From assembly GCA_004151065.3 (NCBI GenBank), contig NWUY0300108694.1:19452-32338 (forward strand): 12,887 nucleotides of DNA. Direction: 5' to 3'. The notes under the pieces are model-generated. The model searched no databases. It was not told the DNA's origin and saw only the letters and a list, made by a program, of their open reading frames with translations. Origin of the DNA: Larix sibirica. Its lineage: Eukaryota; Streptophyta; Pinopsida; Pinales; Pinaceae. Of this stretch, positions 1 through 7,259 are shown piece by piece; within the stretch, counting starts at the first letter, position 1, and each line of letters begins with the position of its first letter. The position numbers and the translations under genes are program-made.

Positions 1-93
1 TTTTTAATTTTTTTTTTTTTTTTTTTTTTTTGGTGAGTAAAATACCGAATCCTTCAATTACTAAAATAAGAACTGTACATATTGATACAGAAA

Positions 94-110
94 AGGCCTT
101 TTTGAGGCCT
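94..110 (-). other. Short stem-loop near the 3' end of the retrocopy
   Basis: Two AGGCCT hexamers at 94-99 and 105-110 can pair around a 5-base loop. In some LINEs and SINEs a 3' hairpin is recognised by the reverse transcriptase. The position about 65 bp before the poly(A) tail would fit, but this function is inference only. Confidence 0.35.
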
Positions 111-319
111 AATGCTAACCAGAGCCCCCCGCATCAGCTAAACTTCCCTTCCCTTTACATAACATGACCGTCGCTATGAGCAGAATACCAAAAAAAATTC
201 CTTAACCCTGCAAACTTTGTCCAAGGCCATGACAGAACTATCCCATACCTCGGGCACTAGGCCCTTAGAACAACAACCAGGATAAAAAACATCACCCAGA
301 CCAGAAAAGACCACCAACA

Positions 320-1168
320 TTACCCCTCACCCGCTGTTGGAGGTGTCCCTTCGTCTGGAGAGTTATCCACGCAAATCGACGTTGGATGAACAGGGACTGT
401 CGGCAGAGAATCAACATGCACCGAGCGTTGATAGAAAGGGGCCTTCGTGAGGTCCAACACCCCATCCATGTCCACTAGATTCCATAACAAGTCCTCCTTC
501 AAATTGCTTATGACCTGAGTGATCATGTCACCAAAACTCTCCCTCTCCATCATCGTTTTAGCCAGGAATTTCCTCATTACCCAGTAAGGACTCAACACAG
601 TAGATGTTCCTTGTTCCTCCATCCTCGACTGCATCTCCTCGTCTTCCATGACCGAGATAATGTCATCAACATGAGGTGGGATCCCCTCCATAAAATATTG
701 CTCCCGATTTCCTTCCTCCACCCTCCACTCGCACCAAACTCTCCCCCCGCGATGGCTTCGAATCCGCTGACGAGGAGCCATTTCCAACTCCCAAATTGCT
801 AGTGCATTAAGCCTCTTTCTCACCAATAGAGCCTCAATGCGTCTCCTCACCTCATCCTTCGCTTCCTTAGCCATTACATCCCTTCTTATACCCAGTCCAC
901 CATTGCCTTCATTCAATTTTTGCACAATGGCACCTGCGCTAAAATTAATTCCAAGATTAATGATCTCCCTAACCCTTCGTCTCTCATCTACCTCGTCACC
1001 ACTGGCTCGCGTGATTTCAAAATACCTTTCATTTGAAACCCAAACAATCCACCATAACCTCTCTATCATGCCACTGTTGTCTTCCCCTAGGTCGTCACAT
1101 CCGTTTAAATGGCACAGTCCTTGTTCTCCCTTCCACTCATAACTCCACCCTCCTCGCACGCCTGCCAT
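320..1168 (-). CDS. Unknown 282-residue protein within the poly(A)-tailed element
   Basis: I do not recognise the protein. The frame is uninterrupted for 282 codons and ends in TAA at 320-322. The in-frame codon before the ATG at 1168 is TAA, so the frame cannot extend further upstream. Visible features are a tryptophan-rich start (GGWSYEW, then RLWWIVWV), a central basic and charged stretch (about residues 95-135, with KEAKDEVRRRIEALLVRK and RQRIRSHRGGR), an acidic methionine-rich segment (about 170-190), and a proline- and threonine-rich C-terminus ending TPPTAGEG. I see no zinc knuckle, reverse transcriptase or nuclease motif, no signal peptide and no membrane segment. A second frame (58 codons) overlaps its 5' end. 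It could be a captured host sequence, a LINE ORF1-like protein or a pseudogene. The plus-strand frames opposite it are shadows. Confidence 0.5.
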   Translation of the reverse strand: MAGVRGGWSYEWKGEQGLCHLNGCDDLGEDNSGMIERLWWIVWVSNERYFEITRASGDEVDERRRVREIINLGINFSAGAIVQKLNEGNGGLGIRRDVMAKEAKDEVRRRIEALLVRKRLNALAIWELEMAPRQRIRSHRGGRVWCEWRVEEGNREQYFMEGIPPHVDDIISVMEDEEMQSRMEEQGTSTVLSPYWVMRKFLAKTMMERESFGDMITQVISNLKEDLLWNLVDMDGVLDLTKAPFYQRSVHVDSLPTVPVHPTSICVDNSPDEGTPPTAGEG

Positions 1169-1281
1169 TTAATCTCCCCCCTTGTCGCCAGATGTAGCAC
1201 TAACCTTCGACACCTCATCGCATCCACTGCTCGCCACATACCCTGCTGCATGTGGCTCATGGTCCCTACTTCCACCTGCAT
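1105..1281 (-). CDS. Small upstream overlapping reading frame (58 residues)
   Basis: Starting at ATG 1281, a frame of 58 codons runs to TAA at 1105-1107 and overlaps the 5' end of the 282-codon frame by 64 bp in a different phase. It begins MQVEVGTMSHMQQGMW and ends ENKDCAI. It starts within about 10 bp of the inferred 5' boundary of the element. It may be the original N-terminus, separated from the main frame by a frameshift, or an upstream small ORF, or chance. No family is recognised. Confidence 0.3.
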   Translation of the reverse strand: MQVEVGTMSHMQQGMWRAVDAMRCRRLVLHLATRGEIKWQACEEGGVMSGRENKDCAI

Positions 1282-1422
1282 CTGGGGATTATTATTATTA
1301 ATTTTAATTATAGTCCTATTTTTATTTTAATTTAAAAATCATTGTCATTAACACACTAAACCTCATCATGATTTTCTTTTGATACATATCCATGTGGCAC
1401 AATGATCTACTTTTCATTGATC

Positions 1423-1471
1423 TTCCAACCATCATCACATTTTCCACATTTTCCAACCATAATCACATTTT
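1423..1471. repeat. Direct 21-bp repeat just left of the solo LTR
   Basis: The 21-bp words at 1423-1443 and 1451-1471 (TTCCAACCATCATCACATTT and following base) differ at one position. The pair ends 1-2 bp before the LTR boundary and is not repeated on the other side, so it is not a target duplication. Confidence 0.7.
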
Positions 1472-1625
1472 ATGTATTGGGGTGTCTTGGAGGAGCCTAA
1501 GTCGACCTACCAACTAGGTCCTCCATCCGACTAATTGTAATATATGTCCACGGCTTGTGTCGACCAATAACATGTCGGGTTGGTTAGTTGAACCGAAAGT
1601 TAGTTATGTAACTGTCTATCAATTG

Positions 1626-1633
1626 TATAAATA
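1626..1633 (+). promoter_or_regulatory. TATA box of the solo LTR
   Basis: TATAAATA lies about 80 bp before the LTR poly(A) signal, as expected at the U3/R junction of an LTR. It would place transcription start near 1655-1665. Confidence 0.55.
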
Positions 1634-1707
1634 GGCTGGTGAGCCGATCTACATAGGGATCAGAGACTGTTCAAATATTTGTAACTCTTCTGCATATCTT
1701 GTTGAAT

Positions 1708-1713
1708 AATAAA
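1708..1713 (+). terminator. LTR poly(A) signal
   Basis: An exact AATAAA, within GAATAATAAAGAGC, is followed by a T-rich stretch. Its distance from the TATA box fits an LTR R region. Confidence 0.5.
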
Positions 1714-1916
1714 GAGCTTGTTGCTTCATCCCCCTTACTTGTTTATTGTATCTGTATCTTTGTGATTGCTTGTATATAATTATATAATATGTATCATCGG
1801 TAACCATGCGACCCCCACGACTACAACAAGGTGTTTTTAAATTTCAATAATTTTTCTGAATTTCCTTTTTGAATAGTGTTTGATATTCGCTAATACTTTC
1901 AATGAAAATTTGATAT

Positions 1917-2287
1917 GTGATTTATGTTGCTCCTTGACTTTAATTTTTATGGAATAACCATTTTCAATAATACAGGGCCTTCTAAGTAAATACAAGAATC
2001 CATAAACATTTTTCATTATGTAAGATTGATGAGATCCTTAACAATATTAAGGAAATTCCTTATTGTTGTTATGGGTTTAAAAGTTTCCTCAATAGCCCAT
2101 GCTCAAGTATGAACTTGAATGTGATTTATGTTCTTGATTTTGATTTTTATGGAATCACCATTTTCGCTAATATAGGGCCTCCCAAGTAGACTCTACAAAC
2201 ACTTTTTCATTATGTAAGATTGATGGGATATTTAACAATATTAAGGGCATTCTATATTGTTGTTATGAGTTTGAAAATTGTTCCAAT
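1917..2287. repeat. Diverged direct duplication, units of about 170 bp
   Basis: Unit one (about 1917-2093) and unit two (about 2121-2287) share, in order, GTGATTTATGTT, TTTTTATGGAAT, a TA-CAGGGCCT-like word, TTTCATTATGTAAGATTGATG, AACAATATTAAGG and ATTGTTGTTATG. Offset drifts from 204 to about 194 bp through small indels. The units are separated by about 27 bp. No reading frame is maintained, so this is an old non-coding duplication. Confidence 0.75.
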
Positions 2288-2940
2288 ATTTTTTTCTTAA
2301 AAACTTTGGTAATCCTATGTATAGCTCCTTGAACATGGGTTAGGAAGACCTTGAAGATGTATTGAATTTAGTAGGAATTCCAATTTCACTATCTAGTATA
2401 ATGATTTATTTAAGAAATACATCACATAACATTAGTTAGTCACATACCAATTACTTAGTGGATCTTATTCAAAAAAGATGATCTTATCCATTTATTAACT
2501 CACTCGTAAATACCCATAACTAAATAAGTTAAGTTAGATCTAAATACATAATGTCAAACATCACCTCAATAATTTGTATTCAATAACACTTTGATCATCT
2601 AGGATTTTGATTCAAACATACTTAACCATAAAGTTATTCCTATAATAAAGTCCACTTAGTATAACATCCCATTTGCAAATACTTAGTAAGTATAATGCCT
2701 TATAAACATTCATTCATATTTAATTTTCCTTTTTATAAAAACACCCAATAACTTATACAATAAAATATTATAATTTTTTTTAATATTATAAGAAACTTTT
2801 TAAAAATTATTTTGATTTTGATAATAAAATAAAATTTTATGTATATATGAGAAAAATATTTTTAACTTAATAAAATTGAATTTTCGTTATTAATCTTAAT
2901 ATAATACTTTATTCCTTCATAAAAGCAACTTTTTTGAATT
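2288..2940. other. AT-rich intergenic DNA, no gene seen
   Basis: The sequence becomes strongly AT-rich, especially 2700-2930. I see no frame, splice pair, RNA gene or retroelement motif here. Short related words (CTTAGTATAA and CTTAGTAAGTATAA, 2655-2695) are too short to interpret. Confidence 0.6.
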
Positions 2941-3600
2941 TAGATTCCTATTGGCATGCACCTTCTCATCAATAAAATCTCCCCTTCCCAAACAATAAGT
3001 GGGGAAATATACTTGTGAAGGCAAAGAATATTGTGAAAGGTCAGCAAAAGCATCCAATGAGCACATGCCGTATTGGCCTCATCATAGAGCTTCATTAAGG
3101 TGGGTGGGGGTGTGCATATATTGAAGGTGTAGATTAGGGATCTTGATCAAAACCCTTTTCTATTAGTCCGCCATTGTTTTCAATCCATAGCATTCTAGTT
3201 GGAATTTCAAGGCATTCTACACTCATCTTACACTTCTAGCTGGAGTTTCAAGGCTACGCGAGTGCAGATTCATTTTGGAGAAATTATTTTATGCCTTTTT
3301 TCTTCCTCCATTCATAGGCAAGCACTTGCCCTAGTTTAGCTTAGTGTGTATTTCTTAATTTTTTGATTTTAGCGAGATTTCTCAAATAATGACATGGCCA
3401 TGTATGATCAGAGCCACGACTTCACACATTTAAAAAAAAAACTAAATTTATTTCTATATTTTGATTTCCATACATAGATTTTCAGTTTTGCTGATCGTGT
3501 TTATAGAAAGGATTCAATCTGTATTTCCAATGGCTTTGGTTTTGTTTTGCAACTTTAGTATCCTTTTAATTTTATTTACGTATTTTTGTTTTGTACTGTC
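2941..3600 (+). promoter_or_regulatory. Upstream region of the exon: likely promoter, leader or 5' intron
   Basis: Composition becomes more balanced in 2941-3420 and then T-rich up to the splice acceptor. The strong acceptor at 3601-3602 implies a leader exon somewhere upstream, and AAG|GTGGGT at about 3099-3107 is one possible donor. No TATA box can be chosen with confidence. The region also contains a 20-bp imperfect direct repeat at 3194-3213 and 3235-3254. A non-coding first exon here is inference. Confidence 0.3.
3194..3254 (+). repeat. 20-bp imperfect direct repeat
   Basis: TCTAGTTGGAATTTCAAGGC (3194-3213) and TCTAGCTGGAGTTTCAAGGC (3235-3254) differ at two positions. They lie 41 bp apart in the proposed leader region. 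Function is unknown. Confidence 0.65.
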
Positions 3601-3602
3601 AG

Positions 3603-3690
3603 GCTGCCTGGAGGAGTGATTTTGAAGATAGAGGCGGGTTACAGAGAACGGGGGCTAAAAAGTAGAGTTAGCAGAAGGTCTTATTGTACG
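3603..3690 (+). other. 5' untranslated part of the first coding exon
   Basis: The exon is taken to start after a T-rich tract and CAG at 3600-3602 (TTGTTTTGTACTGTCAG|GCTGCC). The 88 bp before the ATG are purine-rich and unlike the AT-rich flanks. The coding frame stays open upstream into the presumed intron, so a longer protein is formally possible, but the MGRPP start fits the family. Confidence 0.5.
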
Positions 3691-3744
3691 ATGGGGCGAC
3701 CACCGCTAAGTGGAGCTCCGGTTTTCCGCTTCTCTACCAAAGAG
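3691..3744 (+). CDS. SHH2: First coding exon of an SHH2-like SAWADEE homeodomain protein (partial)
   Basis: Eighteen codons from ATG 3691 encode MGRPPLSGAPVFRFSTKE, and the exon ends in phase 0 at GAG|GTAAGT. From memory of the family, plant SAWADEE HOMEODOMAIN HOMOLOG 2 proteins begin MGRPP-x-x-G-x-P-x-FRF, followed by an EMEA-type stretch leading into a homeodomain; a SAWADEE chromatin-reading domain follows. The related SHH1 recruits RNA polymerase IV for RNA-directed DNA methylation, and SHH2-type proteins are nuclear. The match rests on 18 residues only. The homeodomain and SAWADEE exons are not in this window, so the gene is partial, and it may be an isolated exon of a decayed copy. The 3' side is a tandem-repeat-rich intron. 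An unrelated protein with a similar start is the alternative. Confidence 0.5.
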
Positions 3745-3750
3745 GTAAGT
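3745..3750 (+). promoter_or_regulatory. 5' splice site of intron 1
   Basis: GAG|GTAAGT is a near-perfect plant donor and coincides with the end of the conserved FRF segment. It sets the exon end at 3744. Confidence 0.65.
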
Positions 3751-4277
3751 TTTCCCTTTCTAACAGTTTCATTAATTGCTGACTAAATGGATTGGATGGT
3801 TTTAGAAAAAATTCAGACAAAAATTCCTCATTCTATATAATCAAGGAGAGCCATCATATCACAGACCAATTACAACCTTTTACTAGTGAAAAATTGAAAA
3901 TCACACATTTAGCGCATACTGTATATTGTTGGCCATCCACATAAAGGATTTTGTGTTCTGTTATTTTCATAATTTTCGGTGGGAGTTCCTGATCTCTGTT
4001 TGGATTGTATTTTTACGTTGTTCCCATATAAGGAAGGAGAGTTACAATTTTCGAGACCGATAACCACCCTTTACTAGTGGAAATCGTACATTCGGCGTAT
4101 ATTGTAGAATGTTTGCCATCCAGATGGAGAATTTTGTCCTCTGTTTTAATTTTTTTTTTGTGGGTTTCCTGGTCGCTCTCTGGATTGTTTTAATTTTAAT
4201 TTTTAATTGTTCTTGTATAAGCCATGGGAGCTAGCATATCTGAGATCAATTACTACCTTTTACTTGTGCAAATCACA

Positions 4278-4409
4278 CATTCGGTGTTCATGCTTAAATT
4301 ATGTCACTCACATGGAGAATTCATTCGGTGTTCATGCTTAAATTATGTCACTCATATGGAGAATTCATTCGGTGTTTATGCTTAAATTATGTCACTCATA
4401 TGGAGAATT
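4278..4409 (+). repeat. 44-bp tandem triplication inside the third array unit
   Basis: Copies at 4278-4321, 4322-4365 and 4366-4409 begin CATTCGGTGTTCATGCTTAA and end GGAGAATT, with only one or two differences each. The near identity marks a recent local expansion. Since 44 is not a multiple of three, the two short frames seen here are repeat artefacts. Confidence 0.9.
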
Positions 4410-4420
4410 TTGTGTTCTGT

Positions 4421-4451
4421 TTTATTTATTTATTTATTATTTTTCTTTTTT
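4421..4451 (+). repeat. TTTA-rich simple repeat
   Basis: A run of TTTA units followed by a T-rich tract lies in the enlarged third array unit. Confidence 0.75.
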
Positions 4452-5004
4452 TTCTGTTAATTTTATTTTCTTGTTGCCAGATCACTGCCTGGATTGTATT
4501 TTTGCGTTATTCCTATATAAACATCTTAGTCACTGCGTAGATGACTTAGTCTGAGACTAATTACCACGTTTTACTAGTGAAAATCACACATTCGGTGTAT
4601 TTGCTATCTATATGGAGAATTTTGTGTTCTGGGACCTGTTCACTGTCTGCAATCTGGATTGTATTTAAGCATTGTCTCTATATAACCAAGGACAGCTAGC
4701 ATATTCGAGATCAATTACGACCTTTTACTAGTGAAAATCATACATTTGGTGTTCATGCTTAGATTGTTTGCCAGTTGCCACCCATATGGAGAATTTTGTG
4801 TACTGGTTTTTATTTTGATTTTTTTGTGGGAGTTCCTGATCACTGTCTGGATTGTTTATTTGCAGTGCTTTTATATAAGCAAGTAGAGCAAGCGTACCCT
4901 AAGACAATTTACTCCTTTTACCAGTGAAAATCACATTCGGTGTTCATGATGTAGATTGTTTGCCTCTCGTATGGATATTTCTGTGTTCTCTTTTAAGATA
5001 TAAT

Positions 5005-5010
5005 TTTATT
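5005..5010 (-). terminator. Possible LINE poly(A) signal
   Basis: On the minus strand AATAAA lies within CATGAATAAAATTATATC, about 10 bp before the insertion border. Confidence 0.4.
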
Positions 5011-5057
5011 CATGTACAACAAAATACCACAAAAATAGGTAAGAGGGACTAAAACAG

Positions 5058-5766
5058 TACATCAGTTGTCAGTACAAAGTGGGATTGCCAAGGCATCTAC
5101 TAGAACAATGCTAAAAGCATAAAGATAATAAGATCTAAGACCTAAGAGTCGGCTAGACGCTAGCCACTAGGTGTCTCTAGTTAAAGAAAGTTTAAAAAGA
5201 GATAAAAGAGAGACTATAAAGTAATGTGTTTGTAACCTGGTATGATAGAAGTGTTGAAGATTGTGAGGCTTTGAACATCTTGGTATTGAGCAAAAGAGAG
5301 AATCTCAAGGCCTGCTGGAGTTAGCAGTCAAGGACGAGTAAGGAGATTGAGAGTTGGGCTTGCCATTGGAATCTTCAAGCACTATGAAAGGGCTAATGCA
5401 CTAGCGAATGGTATCCTCCGGGAAGTGGCCTAGATTGAGGGGGCTTGGTTGTATGATATTGGGGTGGGGGGCACAAGAACGGGGGATGTCAGATCTCCTA
5501 ACATTACATTAGTTGTCAGTACGAAGTGGAAGTGCCAAGGCATCTACTAGAACAATGCTAAAAACATAAAGATAATAAGATCTAAGACCTAAGAGAGGAG
5601 TGAGGAGATTGAGAGTTAGGCTCGCCATTGGAGTCTTCAAGCACTATGAAAGGGCTAATGCACTGGCAAATGATATCCTTTGGGGAGTGGCTGAGATTGA
5701 GTGGGGTTGGTTGTATGATCTTCGGGTGGGGGGCACAAGAATGAGGGATCACAGCTCTCCTAACAT
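5058..5766. repeat. Head-to-tail tandem pair differing by one 185-bp block
   Basis: Copy one is 5058-5504 (447 bp) and copy two 5505-5766 (262 bp). They abut exactly, both starting TACAT(C/T)AGTTGTCAGTAC and ending TCTCCTAACAT. The length difference of 185 bp is fully explained by block 5148-5332, which is present only in copy one. Otherwise they align without visible indels. Substitutions between the copies are spread over all codon positions of the one shared open frame, so no coding constraint is apparent. Confidence 0.85.
5148..5332 (+). other. 185-bp block present in one tandem copy, with GT...AG ends
   Basis: In copy one the sequence CTAAGA is followed by GTCGGCTAG and so on to GTCAAG, then GACGAGTAAGGAG. 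Copy two joins CTAAGA directly to GAGGAGTGAGGAG. On the plus strand the extra block therefore has GT and AG ends. It starts with a short hairpin (GGCTAG-ACG-CTAGCC, 5151-5165). It could be an intron lost in copy two, an insertion in copy one, or a deletion in copy two. Confidence 0.5.
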
Positions 5767-6248
5767 CCAAGGTGAATGGGAAGAATCTCTTGATAGAGAC
5801 CTAGCTGCTTCGCTAAACCTGGTGAGCAGTCATAGAAGTGTGCTCATGCAGAGACTGAAGGGCTGCCTCGAGCTGATCTGTTTGTTAGTATGGTGGTGTT
5901 CGACCTGAGATCTTGGATGACAGGTCCTCATCGGTCTCAAGGAAGAAGTTGGTCGATCCCCTGGGGGTGGAGGTTGAGAGGATACTTGAGGTCTCACTGA
6001 TTTCAGCTTTGAGGTATCCTGTATCGTTGACTGTCATTTGTTCCTCCTCTTAGATGGGGCAATCAAAAGGTACGAGGTGATCCTCCTGAGGGCCTCTGGG
6101 CGAGGCATGACCTATGAACACTGAGATCTGTACCCAAAAGCCTCTCTCGTGAAGAAAGCAAGACATCACTGGTTCGGTAGTGGAAGAAAGTGGAAAGAGA
6201 GCCTCCCAAATCTTTGAATCAACAGTGATGTCTACCTCTCAACTCGTA

Positions 6249-6335
6249 TTAAAGGTGACATTGGAAAATAAGATGTACTTCCATCTTTGGTTCCTGTAGG
6301 TGGCAAAGATGGCATATCTTGTCCATCCTTAGAAG
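6249..6335 (-). pseudogene. Possible LINE zf-RVT zinc-finger remnant
   Basis: The minus-strand frame reads RMDKICHLCHLQEPKMEVHL followed by IFQCHL and stop. Spacing C-x2-C, then an H about 14 residues later and C four residues beyond it, agrees with the metal-binding motif of the zf-RVT domain located between reverse transcriptase and RNase H in plant LINEs. The surrounding sequence lacks the usual WKLKAP lead-in, which would lie in the array DNA outside the insert. It is short and could be chance. Confidence 0.4.
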
Positions 6336-6365
6336 GTGGTGATTGGTCGTGACCTGGAGTTTGTG

Positions 6366-6480
6366 AGTTTTGATTTTTTGTGGGAGTTCTTGATCATTTT
6401 GAGGATTGTATTTTTCCATTGATAAGTTTGTTGATGTCACGTAGGTTTTGACCATGCTCAGTTTCTGATAACTACTACCC
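6366..6480 (+). repeat. Remainder of the interrupted sixth array unit and a seventh remnant
   Basis: GTTTTGATTTTTTGTGGGAG, TTCTTGATC and GGATTGTATTTTT continue the array unit broken at 4994. After GATAAG a degraded seventh unit may continue up to CTGATAACTACTACCC (about 6480). Confidence 0.65.
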
Positions 6481-6715
6481 ATAATTTCCCTAAGACTTAA
6501 AAAAAATTCCAGCAGTTTTCCTATGATAACTATGTTTCATTTTTCTACATAAAAAAGACATCATGTTAGGAAAAAGGGTGGCATTTATACCACCACAAAT
6601 AAAAATCGGGGTTAATCAAGGGGAGCCCACTATAAAAAGCCACTCCAAACTCAAAGCATTTTAGCTTCTGATCATATTTTCTCCATTACTCTTGTACATA
6701 TAGTATTCTTTTTAC
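6481..6715. other. Spacer with no gene seen
   Basis: This is AT-rich DNA with a GGTGG...CCACC inverted pair near 6567-6585 and TATA-like words on both strands. No frame or RNA gene is visible. Confidence 0.5.
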
Positions 6716-7259
6716 CACAGAAAATGATCAGTAATTTTATTCAATAAGTACAAAATTACATATGTCAGATGCCTTACAGCATTCATAAAAGCCAGTGGAG
6801 GACAAAATATGTTCCTTAAACTCCTGGAACTTTCCAACATAGCTACAAAATAAGCTTCTATCAGTCAGTACTCGGTGGTATCTGTATGAATCTCAGGTAT
6901 CATCTCAGAATATATAGGAGATCAATTATACATCCCAAAATCACTTCTCAAATGACAGCCCACTTCTACATATAAACAAAAAAATAGGCCCTAGTCTAAA
7001 CATGGATTTTAGATCCACCAGCAGAAAACTACTTTAAAATGATAATCAAAGAAATAGGACCATGTTAAGGCCTCCATCATCTTCTAGAATCTGGCAGGCT
7101 CCTTGGGCCAACTGCACCCCTTCCTTTGACAAACCATCAGCTGATTGGTTCCTTTCCCTGCATATGTGGCGAAATGTGATAGAAGCAAAAGTGGAAACAT
7201 TATCGCCTATCTCATCCGGCAATGGTTGCAACAAAAAACCCCTCACCTCACATTCTTAA
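6716..7259 (-). mobile_element. 5'-truncated LINE: RNase H end plus 3' UTR
   Basis: On the minus strand the element enters at about 7259, directly after the copia fragment, runs through an RNase H C-terminal frame to a stop near 7046, and has about 320 bp of 3' UTR ending in TTTTGTACTTATTGAATAAAATT (AATAAA at 6736-6741). That terminus resembles the one of the insert at 4995. Strong 5' truncation is normal for LINEs. A clear poly(A) tail and target duplications are not visible. Confidence 0.65.
7046..7258 (-). pseudogene. LINE RNase H C-terminal fragment
   Basis: The frame includes ECEVRGF, then GDNVSTFASITFRHICRERN and QSADGLSKEG. In plant LINEs the RNase H domain ends with F-x-x-I-x-F-x-HIYRE-x-N-x-x-AD-x-LSKEG, so the match is close (HICRERNQSADGLSKEG). 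The earlier catalytic part is missing because of the 5' truncation. An in-frame TAA lies just upstream. It reads opposite to the proposed host gene. It is non-functional. Confidence 0.75.

Larger units (their letters stand above)
1..1290 (-). mobile_element. Poly(A)-tailed retrocopy or non-autonomous LINE-like element
   Basis: Read on the minus strand, this segment starts near 1290, carries open frames from 1281 to 320, has about 320 bp of 3' untranslated sequence and ends in a poly(A) run, seen as poly(T) at about 11-31. The last 110 bp contain a short stem made from two AGGCCT words, a TGTACAGTTC stretch and an ATTTTACTCACC end just before the A-run, which resembles plant L1-type LINE 3' ends. 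GC content is visibly higher than in the flanking DNA. A TTTTAATT word occurs near both ends (2-9 and about 1303-1310) and could be a target duplication, but it is AT-rich and the left end touches the window edge. I infer mobilisation by LINE machinery. A simple processed pseudogene is the alternative. Confidence 0.55.
1473..1828 (+). mobile_element. Probable solo LTR of a plant LTR retrotransposon
   Basis: The segment has LTR architecture: a TG start (TGTATTGGGG at 1473, or TGTCTTGG at 1483), a TATAAATA box at 1626-1633, an AATAAA signal at 1708-1713 followed by a T- and C-rich stretch, and an ACTACAACA end at 1828. Length is 346-356 bp. No primer-binding site or gag sequence follows and no second copy exists in the window, so it is called solo. 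Flanking 5-bp sequences do not match for either start (TTTTA or TGGGG on the left, AGGTG on the right), so the exact boundaries are uncertain. The superfamily cannot be decided without internal sequence. Confidence 0.6.
3834..4994 (+). repeat. Tandem array of about 190-bp units, six copies
   Basis: Units start at the word TATATAA or variants at 3834, 4025, 4214, 4514, 4679 and 4872. Each contains, in order, an AATTAC-ACC-TTTTACTAGTG block, AAATCACACATTCGGTGT, a TATGGAGAATTTTGTGTTCT block, GGGAGTTCCTGATC and GGATTGTATTTTTGCGTT. Lengths are 191, 189, 300, 165, 193 and a sixth cut at about 4994. The 300-bp unit is enlarged by a 44-bp triplication and a TTTA-rich tract. The sixth unit resumes at 6366 after an insertion. 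The array begins 89 bp after the splice donor. Confidence 0.85.
4995..6365 (-). mobile_element. Inserted element with LINE-like 3' end, interrupting the array
   Basis: The array's sixth unit stops at TGTTCTCTTTT (about 4994) and resumes at GTTTTGATTTTTTGTGGGAG (6366), so about 1.37 kb was inserted. On the minus strand the insert ends in TTTTGTTGTACATGAATAAAATT, with AATAAA at 5005-5010, close to the 3' end of the LINE fragment at 6716. A frame at about 6249-6330 contains CHLCHLQEPKMEVHLIFQC, resembling the Cys/His motif of the LINE zf-RVT domain (CxLC, then HLxxxC). Between them lies a tandem duplication. No intact frame remains. The TTTCTGTG and GTTTGTGAG words at the borders could be a decayed target duplication, but this is weak. 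Confidence 0.55.

Noticed and set aside
611-1330. Three plus-strand open frames (611-802, 837-1142, 1109-1330)
   Set aside because: They lie opposite the 282-codon minus-strand frame or its leader and are rich in Ser, Pro and Leu, as expected for shadows of a GC-rich coding strand.
3586-3690. Upstream in-frame extension of the SHH2-like exon beginning at ATG 3586
   Set aside because: Its start lies in the T-rich tract before a strong splice acceptor, and the family begins at MGRPP.
4301-4554. Two overlapping small frames with hydrophobic, phenylalanine-rich ends that could look like membrane proteins
   Set aside because: They are produced by the 44-bp triplication and the following T-rich tract. 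The same repeat text appears in two frames.
5151-5165. GGCTAG-ACG-CTAGCC hairpin as a terminator or element end
   Set aside because: A 6-bp stem without a partner at the other block end is not sufficient for either claim.
5600-5908. Plus-strand 102-codon frame with FKHYERANALAND, loosely like the HxYRExNxxAD of LINE RNase H
   Set aside because: Differences between the two tandem copies are spread over all codon positions and the other copy has a TAG. The 3' end and zinc-finger text of the insert point to the opposite strand. Chance similarity is more likely.
6560-6660. Promoter-like TATA words (ACTATAAAAAGCC on plus, GGTATAAATGCC on minus)
   Set aside because: No coding frame or exon follows on either strand, and such words are frequent in AT-rich DNA.
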